Origin: Pseudoalteromonas rhizosphaerae
GTDB lineage: Bacteria; Pseudomonadota; Gammaproteobacteria; Enterobacterales; Alteromonadaceae
NCBI RefSeq assembly: GCF_902498845.1
Contig: NZ_CABVLM010000013.1
Span: forward strand, 1 to 64,000
DNA: 64,000 nucleotides
Direction of reading: 5' to 3'
Below are positions 35,681 to 44,537 of this stretch, piece after piece (positions within the stretch are counted from its first letter, which is position 1; each line of letters opens with the position of its first letter). The position numbers were made by a program, and so were the translations under genes. Under the pieces are notes generated by a model. The model searched no databases. It was not told the DNA's origin and saw nothing but the letters and a program-made list of their open reading frames with translations.

Positions 35681-36757
35681 TTACTCTCTCCCTAAGTGAA
35701 GCAACATACCTTGTAGCGCACTTACCGAGCTTATTAGTACCTGCTGATCATCTAGGTTTTTATTGGCAGTAAATACATAGTCTTTGCCTTGTGAACCTTT
35801 GAGCTCAATCGGTAGTAACTCAAGGTTATCGCCAGACTTCAAAGCAATGTAATTAACATCTTCAAATTCAAACACCGCTGACTTTGCTATTTTAAAGCCC
35901 GTTAATTTATTTACCGGTGTGACTTTGATGGTTTGCCCCAGTGTCAGCTGGCACTCATTTGAGCTTGGTGTCGCCCACACAATTTGATGGTATTTATCTG
36001 CAATACTGTCATAGCTCTCAATATTTAAGCTGCAACTTTGTGACAGCTTAAAATGCGCTAACGTGTTGGTAAAACTAAGAGGGACTTTAATCTTAACGCG
36101 AATACTACTTGCATCGATAATATCAAACGCGGTGTCACCCATCATACGATTTTCCGACTCATTGGTGAGTTTTAAAATTCCCGTTTTTGGACTCACTAAG
36201 GTCACGTTTTCATTATCATCAATGTTTAAAAATGCCATTTGATGTTGCATATGTTCAAAGTTTAGCTTGGCTTCAAAATAGCTTTTTGTGATTTCAACCC
36301 ATTCAGAGCTTCTTATTATTTTGTTTTTTAAGTGCTGTTGGTTTATGTCGTAATGGCTTTTAGCAATAGCGAGCATGTCTTTTGCTGATTGATAGGCATC
36401 TAAAAAATGGTGAACATCACTGCCCTCAACGCTTGCGATAGTGGCGCCTTTTTCTACCATGCTGCCGTTAGGGTATAAGTAACGAACCTGCTGTACATCA
36501 AACGCAAACAGCACCGTATAATTGACCCCGGGTTTGAAATTGACTTCACCAATTAAACTTTGCCCGTTAATAAACTCTGTTTTTTGAATCGGCGCAAATT
36601 CAACATCAAAACCACTGAGTGACGAAAGCCCTACAGGTGCTAAATTTTGCGAAGCAAACACAGGATTAAATGTTAATAAAGCCACCGTAGAGAAGAAAAA
36701 TAACGTATATTGAATACGCAAAAAATGACGCATTTTTTTTGTAAAATTTAACAGCAT
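35681..36757 (-). CDS. Periplasmic adaptor of the heavy-metal RND pump
   Basis: A 358-residue CusB/CzcB-type adaptor. A hydrophobic signal (about 12-35, ending near VFAS) leads to a periplasmic protein with a lipoyl-like start (VRYLYPNGSMVEKGATIASVEG), a helical hairpin (about 120-170) and barrel domains. Its stop abuts the pump gene's ATG, so the two are translated together. Likely in-frame starts are M1 or M9; neither has a strong ribosome site. There is no His-rich metal-binding extension. Confidence 0.82.
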   Translation of the reverse strand: MLLNFTKKMRHFLRIQYTLFFFSTVALLTFNPVFASQNLAPVGLSSLSGFDVEFAPIQKTEFINGQSLIGEVNFKPGVNYTVLFAFDVQQVRYLYPNGSMVEKGATIASVEGSDVHHFLDAYQSAKDMLAIAKSHYDINQQHLKNKIIRSSEWVEITKSYFEAKLNFEHMQHQMAFLNIDDNENVTLVSPKTGILKLTNESENRMMGDTAFDIIDASSIRVKIKVPLSFTNTLAHFKLSQSCSLNIESYDSIADKYHQIVWATPSSNECQLTLGQTIKVTPVNKLTGFKIAKSAVFEFEDVNYIALKSGDNLELLPIELKGSQGKDYVFTANKNLDDQQVLISSVSALQGMLLHLGRE

Positions 36758-36916
36758 TTCGTTTGTTCACATTTGATTAATTTTATAGAATCAACCATGA
36801 CTTTTTTATGCTGTTAAATCATCAGGCATACGCCGTAACGTTCCTAAAAACAGCTTAATTTACAGCATGGTACATTTGTCCATTGTAATTATAATGCATT
36901 GATAGTAGAGGTTTTA

Positions 36917-37444
36917 ATGAGAGATAAGCTAATAGCGGCTACATTGTTAGTAATAATGGTGTTGAATTTTTTTGATGTGCTAACAGATATACGTTTAGGG
37001 GTGCCGCAGTGGCATATTTTTTCCGAAGGCTTGATCGTCGTTATCTCTGCAGCCTGTGCTATTTACTTAATTAGAGACATTCGTGCGCGTACAGCTAATA
37101 TTAATGCGCTGAAACAAGAATTAGTGCATTCAAAAAAAGAACTTAAAAACATATCACAAGCAATGATGGATGCACGCCATGAATACAGCGGCGTTATTCA
37201 AACTCAATTTTCACAGTGGACATTGACCCGCAGTGAGCAAGAAGTCGCGATGTTGTTACTTAAAGGCTTAAGCTTTAAAGAAATAAGCGCACTAAGAAGC
37301 ACAAAAGAAAAAACCGTTCGTCAACAAGCGTCCGATATTTACAGCAAAGCCGATGTAGAAGGCCGACATGAGTTTGCTGCATGGTTTTTAGAAGACTTTA
37401 TGCAACAAGGACAATACCAACCAACAAGTTCAAGCCTCAATTAA
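36917..37444 (+). CDS. Membrane-anchored LuxR-type regulator
   Basis: A 175-residue protein. Two hydrophobic helices (about 5-24 and 36-55) are followed by a coiled segment (INALKQELVHSKKELKN) and a LuxR/GerE helix-turn-helix (LTRSEQEVAMLLLKGLSFKEISALRSTKEKTVRQQASDIY). The layout suggests a regulator that senses at the membrane and binds DNA from there. AGAGG lies 5 bases before the ATG at 36917. It is divergent from the metal-efflux operon and may control it; that is inference. Confidence 0.8.
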   Translation: MRDKLIAATLLVIMVLNFFDVLTDIRLGVPQWHIFSEGLIVVISAACAIYLIRDIRARTANINALKQELVHSKKELKNISQAMMDARHEYSGVIQTQFSQWTLTRSEQEVAMLLLKGLSFKEISALRSTKEKTVRQQASDIYSKADVEGRHEFAAWFLEDFMQQGQYQPTSSSLN

Positions 37445-37537
37445 TTGACAAGCTACAAAGGTGAGGCCTCTGGTTATTTCTATAGCTTTGCATCCGCTGC
37501 GCATTAAATCTTAAGGAATAATTAAAAACCTTAATGA

Positions 37538-38022
37538 TTATCTCTGTGTAAAACTAGATGAGTTCATTTTACTATGACAACCATTGCTCAACTTAGCAAA
37601 AACATAACCCCCTACAGCCCCTGCAAGCAGCTGCATATAAAAACCCCAGCCTCTTGCGCCCGCTATAATAGTAATATTCATAATTGACTCAATAGCAATT
37701 AAAGCCGTAGCAAACGCCACAATACCCGCAATTACAAATAATTGCGCACCTTGTTTTTTAACTTTTTTAGCAATAAGCCAGGTAACCAAAAACGCGATAG
37801 CAAGTGCAATAGCAATAGTGCAATAGCAATAATAGCGCCATAGGTCGGTAGCAAGCCGAGCCAATCTTCAAGGGTTAAGTTAACACGGTCATTAAAGCCC
37901 ACCACAACACCCACATTAACTAATTGATTGACAACGTATTGACTATGAAACAAGCTAGCGAGTGTAAATGTAAGTAACCAAGAAACTAAAAATGAAGGGA
38001 GTATACGTGTTAAAAACGACAT
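37538..38022 (-). pseudogene. Membrane protein gene broken by a 14-bp tandem duplication
   Basis: Two overlapping frames (from 38022 down, and down to 37538) together encode one membrane protein of about 156 residues with several hydrophobic helices. Between them the 14-base unit AGTGCAATAGCAAT (plus strand) occurs twice in tandem at 37803-37830. Removing one copy joins the frames exactly. The reading frame is therefore broken by a duplication, not by loss of sequence, and could be restored by slippage. The protein begins MSFLTRILPSFLVSWLLTFT and ends with FTQR. I do not recognise the family. Sequencing error is an alternative but a 14-base duplication makes that unlikely. Confidence 0.85.
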
Positions 38023-39188
38023 GGTTATCTCAATTTAAAATGAAACTTTTTTCTTACAGTAGCAAAGGCTTGCAGGGTAAACAATCTCTACGTTGTATTA
38101 CTCTACTCTCGCTTTTAGCGTTTTCTTGTAACGCCAGTGCCGAGTTACCAAAACAGCAATACACTGCTGATACCTTAGCAACGGGACTCAATTCACCGTG
38201 GAGCATGGTTAAACTCCCAAACAATACCTGGTTAGTCACAGAACGTGATGGTCATATTGTTATCATTAAAAACAACCAACAAACCCGAGTTAAACTAGAT
38301 TTCGAGGGCTTATACGTTGCAGGTCAAGGCGGCCTACTCGATATAGTGCTTTCGCCAAATTACAGTGAATCAAAAGAAATTATATTCACTTACGCTCAAG
38401 GTGAGCTTGATGCAAACAGGCTCGTTATTGCCAAAGCTACGTTTGATGGTGCGCAATTTTCAACGCCAAAAATTATTTATAGAGTTGCCACTGATAAAGA
38501 CACACCACAACATTACTCAGGCCGCGCCCTTGTCCTACCCGATAATACCTTATTATTTTCAAGTGGCGATGGCTTTGACTACCGTGAGCAAGCACAGGTT
38601 ATGACCAGTCAACTTGGCAAAACATTACGCATAAACTTAAACGGCACGATACCAAACGATAACCCATTTATTAATCACAAAAATCCTGCAGCTCATGCTG
38701 TGTACTCACTCGGGCACCGTAACTTGCAAGGCTTGGTTTATGATTACGATACACAGCAAATTGTTAGCCACGAACACGGCCCCGCAGGCGGCGACGAACT
38801 AAACTATTTAACCCCAAGCACCAATTACGGCTGGCCGGTGATCACCAACGGAGATGATTACTCACAAGCACGTATTTCACCGTTTAGAGAATACCCTGGA
38901 ATGGCTAAACCAACGGTTGATTGGACGCCCTCAATCGCCCCTTCTGGCATGGCTTATTATGGCTCAAATCATTTAGCTTTTCCCTCACTACAACAGCATG
39001 TGCTAATCACTACGCTGGTCGATAAAAAGCTCTACAGCGTTAATTTAGCGAATGGTGAACTTACCCAGACTCATGTTTTACCAGAGGTAACTGGGCGTTT
39101 GCGGGATGTATTTGTTACAACCGAGGGTAATATCGCGGTGTTAACCGATGGAAAAGATGCAAAATTGCTGCTGATAACGCCAAAGTGA
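38007..39188 (+). CDS. PQQ-dependent sugar dehydrogenase (GSDH family)
   Basis: A periplasmic six-bladed beta-propeller of the soluble aldose sugar dehydrogenase (YliI/Asd) type, oxidising sugars with PQQ. After a signal peptide (LRCITLLSLLAFSCNASA) come the family blocks LATGLNSPWSMVKLP, GQGGLLDIVLSPNY, YSLGHRNLQGLVYD, HEHGPAGGDELNYL and NYGWPVI. The GTG at 38007 has GGGAG 5 bases upstream; an ATG at 38040 is an alternative. With the GTG start it overlaps the divergent broken gene by 16 bases. No PQQ synthesis genes are in the window. Confidence 0.88.
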   Translation: MLKTTWLSQFKMKLFSYSSKGLQGKQSLRCITLLSLLAFSCNASAELPKQQYTADTLATGLNSPWSMVKLPNNTWLVTERDGHIVIIKNNQQTRVKLDFEGLYVAGQGGLLDIVLSPNYSESKEIIFTYAQGELDANRLVIAKATFDGAQFSTPKIIYRVATDKDTPQHYSGRALVLPDNTLLFSSGDGFDYREQAQVMTSQLGKTLRINLNGTIPNDNPFINHKNPAAHAVYSLGHRNLQGLVYDYDTQQIVSHEHGPAGGDELNYLTPSTNYGWPVITNGDDYSQARISPFREYPGMAKPTVDWTPSIAPSGMAYYGSNHLAFPSLQQHVLITTLVDKKLYSVNLANGELTQTHVLPEVTGRLRDVFVTTEGNIAVLTDGKDAKLLLITPK

Positions 39189-39353
39189 TTAGCTTGACTA
39201 GATCGTTCAACACAACTGTATCTAAATACTCGACGAGCTTTTTATATGATTATCAGGTCTTATTTTTTGCTGTTTGAGCGAAAGTCAAAAAGAAAGACCT
39301 GACTTTATTGGTTTTTGCGATGCATATTTCTGATTAAATACAATCAAGGTGAG

Positions 39354-40109
39354 TTAGTTAAATTGGCTTTCGTCTATTTCAATGGTTATGCTATTTAATA
39401 AATCGTTAGTGAACTTTTCACTTTCTTCTTTACTGACATAACTTCCTTTGCCTTGAATATTTGCAAGTAACTGGTTTGCAATCTCCTCATAGGCAACATC
39501 TAATTGAGTCTGTAATGTTTTAATATCGTCGTGAGTCATCGAGTTGCCTAAAATAAAAGGCTTACTGGGATTCATTGGCCCATAGTTGCCTTCCCAAATT
39601 ACATTACCTGTTTTAGACTTAAGGACGGCTTTGAGCTGAGGTAAAAACCTTGTGCTTTTTTCGTCGGTAAAAATGACGCACCATGGCTCAAGTGTTATAA
39701 CTTGTTTATGAAGATTTTCATTTAAGTGAATAGACTTTACTGATTCTTTTAAAATTTGAATGCTATTTAGCGAATTCAACAAAGTGCTCGCTAAATCAAA
39801 GTTCTCTTTTAAGTCGAGCTCTAAACTGCCTTTCATGTGCTTTTCATTAGACAAATCAGATGCTATAACGCCAAGAACCCCATAACGCAGCCCTACATCA
39901 TCCGACGTATTAACCCAATTAGTAATAACAAAACCTGAACCTTCAATTCTTCGATCCCCTATAGCTAAACTCCAATCATTCCAATCGATATTTAATACAT
40001 CTAGTTTAATTTTTTCATTTGAACCTAAAGGAACAGCACCTCCCCTTTGAACCGATTGGCACGCTGAAACTAAAAAAATAAAAGTGAATATAAATAGGTG
40101 CTTATACAT
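39354..40109 (-). CDS. Lipoprotein of unknown function
   Basis: A 251-residue lipoprotein. From the ATG at 40109 the signal is MYKHLFIFTFIFLVSAC (Cys 17 lipidated). The upstream open frame adds 12 polar residues and is not needed. The mature part has alternating strand-like and charged segments (KIKLDVLNIDWNDWSLAIGD, then SGFVITNWVN) with no domain I can name. It is followed downstream by a hairpin with arms AGGTCTT/AAGACCT. Confidence 0.72.
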   Translation of the reverse strand: MYKHLFIFTFIFLVSACQSVQRGGAVPLGSNEKIKLDVLNIDWNDWSLAIGDRRIEGSGFVITNWVNTSDDVGLRYGVLGVIASDLSNEKHMKGSLELDLKENFDLASTLLNSLNSIQILKESVKSIHLNENLHKQVITLEPWCVIFTDEKSTRFLPQLKAVLKSKTGNVIWEGNYGPMNPSKPFILGNSMTHDDIKTLQTQLDVAYEEIANQLLANIQGKGSYVSKEESEKFTNDLLNSITIEIDESQFN

Positions 40110-40241
40110 TATAAAACAATCCTTGTTAAAAACTCGATTAATCAAAAGTAAACTATAACACCCTTATTTAACTCTGCGCACTAGTTAAAGTTTTATAGAA
40201 TGAATGATGGAAACAAAAATAATTTTATGATGATAGCAGCA

Positions 40242-40364
40242 TTATTTTACTAACTGTGTAGTGGTACAGTTATCCAATAATGAATCCAAAATTGAACTTG
40301 GAGACTCATCTGCCAAAAGCTTCATACTAAAAAACAGTAAAAGTGTGCCAAAGGTTAATCTCAT
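40242..40364 (-). CDS. Possible small secreted peptide
   Basis: A 40-codon frame in the 355-base gap between the lipoprotein and FliF-like genes. The peptide starts with a plausible signal (MRLTFGTLLLFFSMKLLADE) followed by about 20 residues with one Cys. The ribosome site is weak (GAGTAGAG), so this could be chance or the remnant of a longer gene. Confidence 0.35.
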   Translation of the reverse strand: MRLTFGTLLLFFSMKLLADESPSSILDSLLDNCTTTQLVK

Positions 40365-40464
40365 ACTCTACTCATATATACCTTGCTAAGCAGATAAAAA
40401 TTGTTGGGTATAATCGCGAAGCAATGGCCATCTGTTTTTATTCCGTTTAAGCAACTTATAGTTA

Positions 40465-40923
40465 CTACTTTTCATCTTCGTCATAAATTATTGAAGCTAG
40501 TACTGGACGAACTACTGCAAGAATTAAAATAATAATTACCAACGCCCCCATAACTAACTTAATTAGTCTAAAAAACCATGGTCTTTGCCATATTTCTCCC
40601 GTTTCCTCATCCATCTTTTTTTGTTTGATGAATTCGTCGTAAGCCTTATTCAGATCTGTGTGCTTAGTAATTTTAGGGTATTCAATAACAATACCAATTT
40701 TAGCAAGTGAAACTCGAGCTAACTCGGATTGTTCCTGGTTGACGTAAAGCATATGATTTTTTACATCGGCATAGTAATAAATACGTTCTTGCTCTAGTAC
40801 GTCCGCAATTTTAACAGAGTCAACCAACCGCATATCTTGAATTAACGGCCTATAAATGGGGCTATCTTCCTTTACCCATTTAACAATAAAAACAGCAAAA
40901 AGCATTGATATAATCAGAACCAA
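40465..40923 (-). CDS. Miniature FliF/YscJ-like membrane protein
   Basis: About 152 residues that look like the two ends of a flagellar MS-ring protein FliF with the middle missing. An N-terminal membrane helix leads to a ring-building-motif domain (MRLVDSVKIADVLEQERI, then LYVNQEQSELARVSLAKIGI). A short linker leads to a FliF-like last helix (PWFFRLIKLVMGALVIIILILAVVRPVL). Normal FliF has over 500 residues. No other flagellar gene is near. The start is unclear: TTG at 40923 is in the frame, but homology to a membrane helix continues upstream to a GGAGAG followed by an ATT codon (about 40962), suggesting a rare start or a longer N-terminus. Confidence 0.65.
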   Translation of the reverse strand: MVLIISMLFAVFIVKWVKEDSPIYRPLIQDMRLVDSVKIADVLEQERIYYYADVKNHMLYVNQEQSELARVSLAKIGIVIEYPKITKHTDLNKAYDEFIKQKKMDEETGEIWQRPWFFRLIKLVMGALVIIILILAVVRPVLASIIYDEDEK

Positions 40924-41041
40924 TAATAGTTTGTGTTCTTTTGTGATGAGTTTATTAATTTTATCTCTCCGTGATATCGATAATACAGCCGAACTTGCGA
41001 GTAGTTATAACTCTACAATTTGGGGAAATTGTGAGTGTTTT

Positions 41042-41116
41042 GGCACTAAGTGCCAGCGATTAATTTTCCCAAGCCAGCTTGCTGGCTGGCTGTACAACAT
41101 TGGCTTGTTATGTGCC
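41042..41116 (-). repeat. attC-like site after a small cassette
   Basis: On the minus strand: GGCACATAACAAGCCAATG, then a hairpin AGCCAGC...GCTGGCT, then CGCTGGCACTTAGTGCC. The first ten bases are the exact inverted repeat of GTTATGTGCC at the start of the adjoining cassette (about 41344-41353), as expected for R'' and R' core sites. The right end is less canonical. Confidence 0.6.
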
Positions 41117-41125
41117 GGGCAATGG

Positions 41126-41338
41126 TTATTCACCATCTATATTTCTTCCAACTCTACTTTTGCTAGTAAACCACAATACAGCAATAAGAATCTGGCTTGT
41201 GAATAGTAAGCCACTGGATATTTTAAACGTCAACTGCACACCTGTACTAGGACAACCCCACATACAAGTTGACAACAGTCCCATCACCGATGCGCTTAAG
41301 GCTATAAAATTGACTAAAAATATTAACAGGTATTTCAT
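41126..41338 (-). CDS. Small membrane protein in a gene cassette
   Basis: A 70-residue protein with two hydrophobic helices (about 3-25 and 42-58) and two cysteines (CMWGC). I do not recognise a family. It is bracketed by GTTATGTGCC before the start and GGCACATAAC after the stop, which marks it as an integron-type cassette. The ribosome site is weak. Confidence 0.6.
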   Translation of the reverse strand: MKYLLIFLVNFIALSASVMGLLSTCMWGCPSTGVQLTFKISSGLLFTSQILIAVLWFTSKSRVGRNIDGE

Positions 41339-42038
41339 TTATCTAGTGGCACATAACGAGCCTGTAGAATAACTCGTTTTTAATTTATTTTTATTGATGC
41401 TTTACCATAGCCGAGTTCCTATTTTGATTCAATTAGTTACTTCAATTTTTCGTAAAATATAAAAAGAGGATTTGCTGTTGCTTTAATTGGCGTTTTGGCA
41501 GGTATCACAGGTCTTTAAGTGGCTTATTTTAGGTGATAAGGGCTTACTTTTATTAATGCATCGTGTTTTACATATCAATATTAAGCCTTCACGTTCATCC
41601 TCATTTACTTCTCATTCTCTTTGTGCAAAAAATTTTGTGAATTATTCACAAAGAGGTTTAGAGGCGCTGCGCTTAAGAGGTTGAAGTTAAAGGTGCTAGG
41701 GTCTAGGGAAGTGACTAGGTCTTAGCCCGAAAATTAAAATATTCTTTTTGTTTTCTCATTTACTCTCATTCACCCTCATTCACTTCTCTTTGTGCAAAAT
41801 GGTTTTAAGTGATTTACTCACAGGAGGACAAATAAGCAAATGCTGTACTAATAACGTAAGGGCTATTCTGTCGCGCTTCTTATATGTGTTTGCCGTAAGC
41901 TGCTTGCTTAACAGCCGCATCGACAGACGAAGAAAACGAACTTGTTTATTGATTTAGGATTGATCGTCAATTTATAAAAACGGTCAAAAAGAACAGTAGC
42001 GCCTATTGATAGAGTTAAGGCTGATATGTTTTAACTGC
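41339..42038. repeat. Non-coding stretch with dispersed repeats
   Basis: No gene I can support in 700 bases. It holds the same two repeat blocks as 2781-2976, in the same order: ACGAGCCTGTAGAATAACTC (about 41357) and TTCACAAAGAGG...GGCGCTGCGCTTAAGAG (about 41645-41679). Here they are about 170 bases further apart. A partial third copy of the TTCTCTTTGTGCAAAA block lies near 41787, and CTAGG-rich words near 41697-41720. Confidence 0.55.
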
Positions 42039-42308
42039 TCAGTACTCTTGCTGGAATTTCTCATGTAATTCGTAGAGCTTTTCAGCTATTTTTACACCTG
42101 TAGAATTACGACTTTTCCTCATTATATTTGCAACAGCACCGCCAACAGCTTTACCTGCATAGTTTGTCATTGGGCCATGTTTAGACATGTTTTTTTTAAT
42201 ATCCAACCATAAAGGCAATAGCTTATCAGGGAAGTGGCTAGGATTAAGACTACCCGTTAAATTGTTAACAAGTAGCAATCTAATTTTAACATCCCCAGGG
42301 CGATACAA
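42039..42308 (-). CDS. Short protein, possibly a gene fragment in a cassette
   Basis: An 89-residue frame opening with TTG close to AAGGAG. In frame upstream only a few codons precede a stop, and the first residues (LYRPGDVKIRLLLVN) look like the middle of a domain rather than a natural start. It may be the 3' piece of a larger gene captured next to the attC site. No recognised family. Confidence 0.4.
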   Translation of the reverse strand: MYRPGDVKIRLLLVNNLTGSLNPSHFPDKLLPLWLDIKKNMSKHGPMTNYAGKAVGGAVANIMRKSRNSTGVKIAEKLYELHEKFQQEY

Positions 42309-42373
42309 AGCTCCTTGATTGCCTCTGAAATTCTATTTTTCGCATAATCGTATCGAAAAACTCAATCCTTTAA

Positions 42374-42478
42374 GAGCAACGCCTCGCTTAACCAGCGCAA
42401 AATACAGGCTAAAATTAGCGACGAAGGAGCGCAAGCCTGCTGTTTTGCGCCCTTTGTGGTTTAAGGGTTTGTTAGTTT
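42374..42478 (-). repeat. attC site after a cassette
   Basis: On the minus strand: CTAACAAACCC at the left (like the TAACAAACGCC start of Vibrio repeats), the arm CGCAAAACAGCAGGCT, the opposing arm AGCCTGTATTTTGCG, and the right end TGGTTAAGCGAGGCGTTG. The outer arms also pair. The left core plus adjacent bases is a near inverted repeat of the start of the cassette it ends. Confidence 0.75.
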
Positions 42479-42784
42479 TCAATGCTTACCAACAAATGCC
42501 ACAATCCAATCATGCTCTTCATTACCTGTCGTTTCAGTATCAAAGAACTCTGATATTTCAGCTTTCATAGCATCTAACTCGCTTACACCCTCTTCGAGGG
42601 TTGATAAGTAAGTTGTATGAAAGAAGCAACCATACACCCCACTAGTTATAGAATATGGCGCAATATCACCACCTTTTTCCAAAGTTAGACGGGCACCTTT
42701 AGAATGCTCCTCATCCTTAATTATTTCACCTATTTCAGAACCTATCGTTCCGATGGTATCTCCATTATCAGTTTGATTCCACAT
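42479..42784 (-). CDS. Cassette-encoded hypothetical protein
   Basis: A 101-residue soluble protein beginning MWNQTDNGDTIGTIGSEIGE, with the middle strings KGARLTLEKGG and APYSITSGVYGCFFHTTYL. Proteins of this kind are frequent in chromosomal integron cassettes of marine bacteria, with no known function. Its cassette borders are visible: GTTATTTTTCAAAAG before the start and TTGAAAACTAAC after the stop, inverted repeats with one mismatch in twelve. An attC-like repeat with promoter lies upstream. Confidence 0.75.
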   Translation of the reverse strand: MWNQTDNGDTIGTIGSEIGEIIKDEEHSKGARLTLEKGGDIAPYSITSGVYGCFFHTTYLSTLEEGVSELDAMKAEISEFFDTETTGNEEHDWIVAFVGKH

Positions 42785-42796
42785 AGCTCAACTTTT

Positions 42797-42968
42797 GAAA
42801 AATAACGGCTTATTGAACACCACTTTTGGGGGTTATAACACCCCAAAACGGCGTATATTACATAGCTTCATAATTCCACTAAACAACTCCAATGTAAACA
42901 TACAATTACGCATGTTATAAAATTACCATGGTTAAAATACACCAAAACGACTTTTAAAATGGAATCAT
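42797..42968 (-). repeat. attC-like 170-bp repeat with internal promoter, copy 3
   Basis: A diverged relative of the copies at 2504 and 4349. The TTTACA and AATTAT boxes and their 17-base spacing are kept, while the spacer between them has changed. The inner hairpin keeps pairing through matched changes (GGTG/CACC elsewhere, GGGG/CCCC here). The outer left arm is weaker (TTTTAAAAGTCGTTTTGGTG). Confidence 0.7.
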
Positions 42969-43154
42969 ACTTAAACCATTTAATAAACTCGCAAAATGTA
43001 GGGCAAGGCACGCGAGCACAGGCATTGAATGTGCTAAGTTTCTTATATAAATTAACGCGCTAAAGCCGATTCCTACGCGGTGAGTTTCACACCGAGTTAA
43101 TCTCACAGCTCGCTAACTTTACTCTCGCTAACTTGCTAACTGAACCCTGATTAA

Positions 43155-43188
43155 CAAAAAAGCCGCTGTTCATTACAAACAGCGGCTT
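43155..43188 (-). terminator. Terminator of serS
   Basis: On the minus strand: AAGCCGCTGTT-loop-AACAGCGGCTT followed by TTTT. Confidence 0.9.
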
Positions 43189-43230
43189 CTCTTCTTAAAG
43201 CTTACGGCTTAAAACTTACAGCTCTAAAGC

Positions 43231-44529
43231 TTATTTAATTACTTCAAGGCCGTTCATATATGAACGAAGTACTTCAGGCACGACTACTGAACCATCCGCT
43301 TGTTGGTAGTTTTCAAGTATTGCTACTAGAGTACGGCCAACCGCTAAACCCGAACCGTTTAGTGTATGCAATAACTCTGGCTTTTTCTCACCATTGCGAC
43401 GAAAACGTGCTTGCATACGGCGCGCTTGGAAATCCACCATGTTTGAACATGATGAGATTTCACGGTAGGTATCTTGCGCTGGTAACCATACTTCTAAATC
43501 GTAGGTTTTTGCTGAGCCAAAGCCCATGTCACCCATACATAAAATTACTTTACGGTATGGTAGCTCTAGTGCTTGTAATATTTGCTCTGCGTGACCTGTT
43601 AGCTCTTCCAATGCTTGCATTGAATCTTCTGGTTTTACCAGCTGTACTAGCTCAACTTTATCGAACTGGTGCTGACGAATAAGGCCACGAGTATCACGGC
43701 CATAACTGCCAGCTTCACTTCTAAAACACGGAGTGTGGGCAGTTAAACGAATTGGTAAATCTTTTTCGTCGTAAATTTCGTCACGCGCGCTGTTTGTCAG
43801 TGGTACTTCTGCAGTAGGAATTAAGCTAAAACCTTCTTGCTCTTCACCGTCATCATTTACAAGACCTTTAGTGTGGAATAAGTCTTCTGCAAACTTAGGT
43901 AATTGACCTGTACCGTATAAACTGTCGCGGTTTACTAAATACGGTACGTACATTTCTGTATAACCGTTTTTATCTGTATGCGTGTCTAGCATAAATTGCA
44001 CTAGTGCACGGTGCATGCGGGCCATTGCGCCGCGCATTACAGTAAAGCGTGAACCGGTAATTTTAACGCCCATTTCAAAATCAAGGCCGTTTAAATCTTG
44101 TCCTAAGTCTACATGATCTTTTACTGCAAAATCATACTTTTTAGGCTCGCCCCAGGTTGAAATCTCAACGTTGTCAGATTCATCAGCGCCCGCTGGTACT
44201 GATTCATCAGGTAAATTTGGGATAGCTAAAGAAATTTGCTTAAGCTCTTCTAAAATAGCGTCTTGCTCAGCTTTAACACTATCAAGTTGCGCGCCTAAGT
44301 TGCTTACTGCATCTAACAATGGTTGTGCATCTTCGCCTTTAGCTTTAGCTTGGCCAATCGCTTTGGAGCTACTGTTACGCTCACTTTGTAATTCTTGTGT
44401 TTTTACTTGTAATGTTTTGCGTTTTTCTTCAAGTGCGCTGACAGTCGCAGTATCTAGCTCGTAACCACGTGCTGCTAGACGCGCAGCTGTTTGCTCGAGA
44501 TCTTGACGTAATAATTTAGAATCTAACAT
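43231..44529 (-). CDS. serS: Seryl-tRNA synthetase
   Basis: Charges tRNA-Ser in the cytoplasm. About 432 residues from the ATG at 44529 (MLDSKLLRQDLEQTAARLA), the conserved start; the open frame to 44589 is upstream sequence. The N-terminal helical hairpin that grips the tRNA long arm is followed by the class II catalytic core with TAEVPLTN (motif 1/2 region), FRSEAGSYGRDTRGLIRQHQF and the motif 3 GSGLAVGRTLVAILEN. Last gene of the lolA-rarA-crcB-serS run. Confidence 0.97.
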   Translation of the reverse strand: MLDSKLLRQDLEQTAARLAARGYELDTATVSALEEKRKTLQVKTQELQSERNSSSKAIGQAKAKGEDAQPLLDAVSNLGAQLDSVKAEQDAILEELKQISLAIPNLPDESVPAGADESDNVEISTWGEPKKYDFAVKDHVDLGQDLNGLDFEMGVKITGSRFTVMRGAMARMHRALVQFMLDTHTDKNGYTEMYVPYLVNRDSLYGTGQLPKFAEDLFHTKGLVNDDGEEQEGFSLIPTAEVPLTNSARDEIYDEKDLPIRLTAHTPCFRSEAGSYGRDTRGLIRQHQFDKVELVQLVKPEDSMQALEELTGHAEQILQALELPYRKVILCMGDMGFGSAKTYDLEVWLPAQDTYREISSCSNMVDFQARRMQARFRRNGEKKPELLHTLNGSGLAVGRTLVAILENYQQADGSVVVPEVLRSYMNGLEVIK

Positions 44530-44537
44530 GTTAGTTT

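Noticed and set aside
41079..41372. A 97-codon plus-strand frame across the small cassette
   Set aside because: It crosses two attC-like borders and has no domain; the minus-strand cassette gene fits better.
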